This document shows, in pieces, positions 1 to 3,532 of a stretch of DNA of 6,304 nt. The translations under genes were made by a program, and so were the position numbers. This stretch comes from Actinomycetota bacterium (GTDB lineage: Bacteria; Actinomycetota; Acidimicrobiia; Acidimicrobiales; Iamiaceae): NCBI GenBank assembly GCA_018268545.1, contig JAFDWI010000177.1, positions 1-6,304 of the forward strand, written 5' to 3'. The first letter of the stretch is position 1; each line of letters starts with the position of its first letter. Below the pieces are notes generated by a model. That model did not search any database. It saw only the letters and a program-made list of their open reading frames with translations, and was not told the DNA's origin.

Positions 1-181
1 CGCCCGGGTCACGGGGTGTGGCGCGTGGGGTCGCTGCACCGATGGGGTCATATCACGGGTGTGCGGGGGTGGTTGCCGACGCACGGGGCGTTGCGGGTGG
101 GGGCATGGGGCCGAGGGGATCGCACCACGCGTTCTCGGGGCCGGCGCCCGGGTCACGAGGTGTCGCGCGTGGGGTCGCTGC
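1..181. repeat. Degenerate GC-rich region with a 37-bp direct repeat
   Basis: Bases 1-37 and 145-181 are the same 37-bp sequence with two mismatches, starting cgcccgggtcacg and ending gtggggtcgctgc. The copies are 144 bp apart, a multiple of three. Between them lie weaker G-rich fragments of the same flavour, for example around 54-77. The left copy begins at the window edge, so the repeat may extend further left. Nothing here resembles a transposon end or an RNA gene, and I see no convincing promoter for the downstream ligase. Confidence 0.7.
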
Positions 182-236
182 GGTGACCGGACCGCGCGGC
201 ACGATGTCGAAGCCGGCCGGGGAGCCGCATCCATGA
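1..236 (+). CDS. Possible 3' end of an upstream gene (partial, doubtful)
   Basis: Reading from base 3, this frame is open from the left edge of the window to a TGA at 234-236. The stop overlaps the ATG of the acyl-CoA ligase (233-235) as ATGA, the usual arrangement for translationally coupled genes. The peptide is Gly/Ala/Arg-rich and contains PGSRGVARGVAA twice, once at each end of the segment, with looser RGVA copies between. I see no known domain. Third-position GC is only about 70 percent, no better than the overlapping frame 2, which is also open from the edge. The open frame may therefore be a by-product of GC-rich repeats and not a gene. If real, it is only a low-complexity C-terminal tail, and its identity lies outside the window. 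Confidence 0.2.
   Translation, partial: PGSRGVARGVAAPMGSYHGCAGVVADARGVAGGGMGPRGSHHAFSGPAPGSRGVARGVAAVTGPRGTMSKPAGEPHP
219..224 (+). promoter_or_regulatory. Ribosome binding site of the acyl-CoA ligase
   Basis: The GGGGAG at 219-224 lies eight bases before the ATG at 233. It decides the start: the frame is open further upstream (first ATG at 59), but that extension is Cys/Trp/Arg-rich and unlike any ligase, whereas the protein from 233 begins as family members do. Confidence 0.6.
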
Positions 237-1903
237 GTGGGCTGCTCACCGATCAGCTTCGGATGATGGCCGACTCGCTGGGTGGAGAGATCGCCGCGAC
301 CGACCTGGGGTCCGACGCCGATCTCACCTTCGCCGAATGGGAGGTCCGGTCGAATCGGCTCGCCCGGTGGCTCGTCGCGAACGGTGTCGACCGCGGTGAC
401 CGCGTCGCGGTCCATCTGCCTGCCGAAGAGTTGACCGCATTCCTCGTCGCTTACGTGGCGGTGCACAAGGCCGGCGCGGTCGCCGTGCCGACGAGCACCC
501 GGCTCGTGGCCCGCGAACTGCACGACATCCTCGCCCATGCAGGGGTGTCCGCCGCGATCAGCGGTCGCACGACGACACCTGTGTTGGTCGACGCCGCCGT
601 GCCCGGTCTGGCCACGATCGTCTCGACCGGCCCCCGACCATCCGACGCCGATGCCGACGCCGCGACGCGGACCGACGTGGCCGTCGCCGACGGGGAGCCC
701 GGAGGTTCAGCGCTCCCGGCGTCCACTCCGGCGATCGGCGACCGTCGGATCAGCAGCACGAACCCGGCGATGCAGGCCGACCGCGCGGTCCGACCCCGTG
801 TCGTCGCGTTCGACGAGGCGACCGATGCCGACGGCTCGACCTTCCAGGTGACGGTGGCCGGCGACGACATCGCGGATCTGATGTACACCTCGGGCACGAC
901 CGGGCGCCCCAAGGGTGTCGTCGTGCGTCACCGCAGCGCCTTGTTGATGCCCAACGCGCTGCCGCGTTGGACCGGTGACGGCTGGCTGCATTCGTCGCCG
1001 ATGTTCACCTTCGCCGGGATCTCTTCGGTCTACAGCCCGATGAAGCTCGGCATGCGACTGATGTACCTCCCACGCTTCGACGCGGCACGCTGGCTCGAGA
1101 TCGTCGAAACGCGGCGCCCGACCGCGGTGTTCCTGGTGCCCGCCATGGTCGAGTTGTTGCTGGTCGAGCCGGGATTCGAGGCGGCGGACCTGTCGAGTGT
1201 GACGATGTGCTCGGTCGGCTCCGCGCCCATCGCCCCCGCCACGCTCGCGCGACTGCGCGCCAAGTTGCCACGAGCTTCGGTGAGCAACGCGTGGGGCATG
1301 ACCGAAGCGGGGCCCGCGTTCTGCTTCGTGCCCAAAGAGGAACAGGACCGACGGGTCGGTTCGGTCGGCAAGCCGATCCCGCCTACCGAGTTCCGCATCG
1401 TGGCCGACGACGGCAGCGAGCTCCCGGCAGGCGAGGTCGGCGAACTCCTGGTGCGCAACCCTGGCCGGGAGCGTGAGTACTGGGGCGACGCCGAGGCGAC
1501 CGCGGCAACCTGGCGGGACGGGTGGCTCCACTCGGGCGACAACGCGTGGTTGGACGACGACGGCTACCTGTACATCGTCGGGCGTCGCAAGGATGTGATC
1601 ATCCGTGGTGGCAACAACGTGCACGCCGCCGAGGTCGAAGGCGTGCTGATCGAGCATCCGCAGGTCGCGCAGGTCGCGGTGGCCGCGGTGCCCCACGAGA
1701 TACTCGGTGAGGACATCGGCGCGTGGGTGGTGTTGCGCGATGACGAGGAACTCGACGATGCGGCCGCCGAACTGCGCGCCTTCGCGTCCGCCCGGCTCGC
1801 CGACTACAAGGTGCCCCGCCATTACACGTTCGTGGATGATCTGCCGCGCAACGCCACGGGCAAGGTCGTCAAGGCCGACCTGCCACCGGCCGCTCCCCGC
1901 TGA
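233..1903 (+). CDS. AMP-forming acyl-CoA ligase (FadD-like, ANL superfamily)
   Basis: A 556-residue cytoplasmic enzyme of the acyl/aryl-CoA synthetase family. It activates a carboxylic acid with ATP to an acyl-adenylate and transfers it to CoA. Visible family motifs, in order, are the phosphate-binding loop YTSGTTGRPKGV (residues 218-229), the WGMTE adenine-site motif (354-358), WLHSGD (431-436) with the ribose-binding Asp436, the hinge-region GRRKD (450-454) followed by GGNNVHAAEVE, and the C-terminal PRNATGK (538-544) whose Lys544 is the expected catalytic lysine. All key residues are present, so it should be active. Length is near the family norm except for an extra Asp/Ala/Pro-rich stretch at about 137-187, just before the P-loop domain. 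Substrate cannot be read from sequence; a fatty, branched or steroid-side-chain acid is plausible given the dehydrogenase nearby. The kinase gene follows 105 bases downstream on the same strand and may be co-transcribed. Confidence 0.93.
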   Translation: MSGLLTDQLRMMADSLGGEIAATDLGSDADLTFAEWEVRSNRLARWLVANGVDRGDRVAVHLPAEELTAFLVAYVAVHKAGAVAVPTSTRLVARELHDILAHAGVSAAISGRTTTPVLVDAAVPGLATIVSTGPRPSDADADAATRTDVAVADGEPGGSALPASTPAIGDRRISSTNPAMQADRAVRPRVVAFDEATDADGSTFQVTVAGDDIADLMYTSGTTGRPKGVVVRHRSALLMPNALPRWTGDGWLHSSPMFTFAGISSVYSPMKLGMRLMYLPRFDAARWLEIVETRRPTAVFLVPAMVELLLVEPGFEAADLSSVTMCSVGSAPIAPATLARLRAKLPRASVSNAWGMTEAGPAFCFVPKEEQDRRVGSVGKPIPPTEFRIVADDGSELPAGEVGELLVRNPGREREYWGDAEATAATWRDGWLHSGDNAWLDDDGYLYIVGRRKDVIIRGGNNVHAAEVEGVLIEHPQVAQVAVAAVPHEILGEDIGAWVVLRDDEELDDAAAELRAFASARLADYKVPRHYTFVDDLPRNATGKVVKADLPPAAPR

Positions 1904-1926
1904 GGTCCGCTGAGCTCCGCTGGGGC
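1897..1926 (+). repeat. Three tandem 10-bp units across the ligase stop codon
   Basis: Units begin ccgctgaggt (1897), ccgctgagct (1907) and ccgctggggc (1917). The first contains the ligase TGA at 1901-1903. The rest of the 105-base gap to the kinase holds a short palindrome cgacgcgtcg (1926-1935) but no convincing promoter or terminator hairpin. Confidence 0.6.
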
Positions 1927-2008
1927 GACGCGTCGACGTGACGCCGGGCCGGCGCCGAATCGAACACCGCTGTGCAAGCCACGTCGCGTCGAATGCGAGA
2001 CTGGCTCG

Positions 2009-3010
2009 ATGCCCTCGTCGGAGCCGACGAACGATGCGGCGTCGATGTCGAACGTGGACACGTTCGACGTGACCGAAACGCTGGCGCACGCGTTGGTTGC
2101 CGAACAGCACCCGGATCTCGCCGAACGGGCCGTGATCCTGGCCGACTCGGGGTGGGACAACGCCGTGTTCCGGCTGGGCGACGACCTGGCGTTGCGGATC
2201 CCCCGGCGGGTCGAGGGCGCAGTCCTGATCGACCACGAACGAGCGTGGTTGCCCACGATCCTCGACGGCGTCCCCGACTTCGCGACCGGCGGGCTCGACG
2301 CGTCGGCTCATGTGCGCGACGGTGACCCCGGGTGCGGCTACCCGTGGGGTTGGGCGGTCATTCCGTGGCACGAGGGCGCCGTCGCCGCGTCGGCGCCGAT
2401 CGACGACGTGCTCGACGCAGCCGATCGGCTCGGCCGCTTCCTCGCGGCCGTGCACCGGCCCGCTTCCGGCGACGCCCCCGCCAACCCGTGGCGGGGTGGT
2501 CCGATCGCCGCCCGTGCGTCGCTGTTGGACGAGCACCTCGACCGTGTCGAAGAACTGGGGCGATCGTTGGGCGGTGTTCCGGTCGGCGACGGCGACGGCG
2601 ATCGCGACGACGGCTCGGTGACCCGGCGCCGCGTCGAGGCGACCTTCGCCGAACTTGCCGCGGCCGCCTCCGGCGACGGAGCGCCGTTGTGGCTGCACGG
2701 CGACCTGCACCCCGGCAACCTGATCGTCCACGACGCACAACTCCGTGCGGTCATCGACTTCGGTGACATCACCGCCGGTGATCGGGCGACGGACCTGTCG
2801 ATCGCGTGGGCCCTGTTCGGTGATCGCGCCGACGCCCGCGCACGGTTCCGCGAGGTCGCCGGAACCCGTCGGCCGATCGACGACGCTACGTGGGATCGGG
2901 CGCGCGCCTGGGCGGTCGCACTGAACGTCGCCTACCTGCAAGGTGAGTTCACCACACCCGACCGCGTGGCCGCCGCCCAACGTGGGCTCACTGCGGCACT
3001 CAGCGGTTGA
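2009..3010 (+). CDS. APH-fold phosphotransferase (aminoglycoside phosphotransferase family kinase)
   Basis: A 333-residue protein of the aminoglycoside/choline-kinase-like fold, transferring ATP phosphate to a hydroxyl of a small molecule. Seen directly: the N-lobe strand ALRIPRR (61-67), with Arg63 where classical kinases carry the ATP-contacting Lys; the catalytic loop HGDLHPGN (230-237), with Asp232 as base; and the metal-binding IDFGD (249-253), with Asp250, followed by a conserved ATDLS segment (261-265). An acidic low-complexity loop (about 192-202, Gly-Asp repeats) interrupts the region before the catalytic loop. The start is uncertain. ATG at 2009 has only a weak GCGAGA upstream. ATG at 2045 would remove 12 residues with no family similarity but lacks a well-placed ribosome site. 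Family names suggest antibiotic resistance, but most chromosomal members have other or unknown substrates, and nothing here indicates an antibiotic. Confidence 0.87.
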   Translation: MPSSEPTNDAASMSNVDTFDVTETLAHALVAEQHPDLAERAVILADSGWDNAVFRLGDDLALRIPRRVEGAVLIDHERAWLPTILDGVPDFATGGLDASAHVRDGDPGCGYPWGWAVIPWHEGAVAASAPIDDVLDAADRLGRFLAAVHRPASGDAPANPWRGGPIAARASLLDEHLDRVEELGRSLGGVPVGDGDGDRDDGSVTRRRVEATFAELAAAASGDGAPLWLHGDLHPGNLIVHDAQLRAVIDFGDITAGDRATDLSIAWALFGDRADARARFREVAGTRRPIDDATWDRARAWAVALNVAYLQGEFTTPDRVAAAQRGLTAALSG

Positions 3011-3053
3011 CGGGCCCGGCGTCGTCGGTCGTCCCGTTTCGATCCGGACGATC

Positions 3054-3113
3054 CGAACGAACTTCGGGATGTTGGGGTGGTTCTACCCACCCGATCCTCC
3101 CGAAGTTCGCTCG
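3054..3113. terminator. 60-base imperfect palindrome between convergent genes, probable bidirectional terminator
   Basis: The left arm 3054-3080 and right arm 3087-3113 pair at 23 of 27 positions around a six-base loop (3081-3086). The perfect core is gaacttcggga paired with tcccgaagttc. It lies just after the + strand kinase stop (3010) and contains the minus-strand VOC stop codon (3083-3085) in its loop, so the right arm also encodes the last residues of that protein. Position and stability fit a terminator serving both directions. No T-tract follows on either strand, which is common in high-GC actinobacteria but leaves room for another role, such as a dispersed REP-like palindrome. Confidence 0.6.
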
Positions 3114-3532
3114 GTGTGGGCAGTGGGAAGGAGCTCGATGACCTGACCGTCGGGGTCGCGGACCATCACCGCGGCCCCGGGGATCGTCCGAGCGTCGAGG
3201 ACCGTGCCACCGAACTCGGTGACGAGGCGCGCCGTCGCTTCCAGATCGGCGACGCCGAACGAGAGATGGGTGAGGCCCGGTTCGGTGAACCCCCGGTCGC
3301 GTGGAGGGTCGTTGCCTGGTCGGTCGAACCACAACAGCTCGAGCACGAAGCCGTCGAGCACCAGGTAACGAGCCGTCAACCCGACCGGGGCGGTCACCCC
3401 GAGCAGCCCGGCCGTGAACGCATCGGGGACGACCAACTCGTTTCGCACCGTGAAGCCGAATGAGCCCACGTAAAATCGGGTCGACACCTCCAGGTCGGTC
3501 GCGCACAACCCGACATGGTTGACGACGTTCAC
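3083..3532 (-). CDS. VOC superfamily protein (glyoxalase/bleomycin-resistance fold)
   Basis: A 149-residue protein with the two beta-alpha-beta-beta-beta modules of the vicinal oxygen chelate fold. The first module starts NHVGLCATDLEVSTRFY (residues 5-21) and the second starts GLTHLSFGVADLEAT (86-100). It ends with the typical DPDGQVIELL (127-136). Likely metal ligands are His6, Glu65, His89 and Glu133, the His/Glu/His/Glu pattern of bacterial glyoxalase I and related epimerases. Members include glyoxalases, methylmalonyl-CoA epimerases and extradiol dioxygenases, and sequence alone does not separate them. Next to an acyl-CoA dehydrogenase, an acyl-CoA epimerase or a ring-cleavage role is conceivable. 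The start is GTG at 3532, overlapping the dehydrogenase stop as GTGA, so translation is probably coupled. The last 14 or so residues are a Ser/Gly tail, part of it encoded by one arm of the 3054-3113 palindrome. Confidence 0.88.
   Translation of the reverse strand: MNVVNHVGLCATDLEVSTRFYVGSFGFTVRNELVVPDAFTAGLLGVTAPVGLTARYLVLDGFVLELLWFDRPGNDPPRDRGFTEPGLTHLSFGVADLEATARLVTEFGGTVLDARTIPGAAVMVRDPDGQVIELLPTAHTERTSGGSGG

Noticed and set aside
1..181. CRISPR-like or transposon-end interpretation of the 37-bp repeats
   Set aside because: There are only two direct copies 144 bp apart with degenerate copies between, no regular spacers, no cas genes, no inverted ends and no transposase.
707..2980. A 757-residue open frame on the minus strand opposite the ligase and kinase
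   Set aside because: It lies antisense to two genes with complete family motifs. Its translation is Arg/Val/Gly-rich without any domain, as expected for the mirror frame of GC-rich coding DNA.
2009..3010. Calling the kinase an antibiotic resistance gene
   Set aside because: Only the shared APH fold supports it. There is no mobile element, resistance neighbour or substrate-specific motif, so the substrate is left open.
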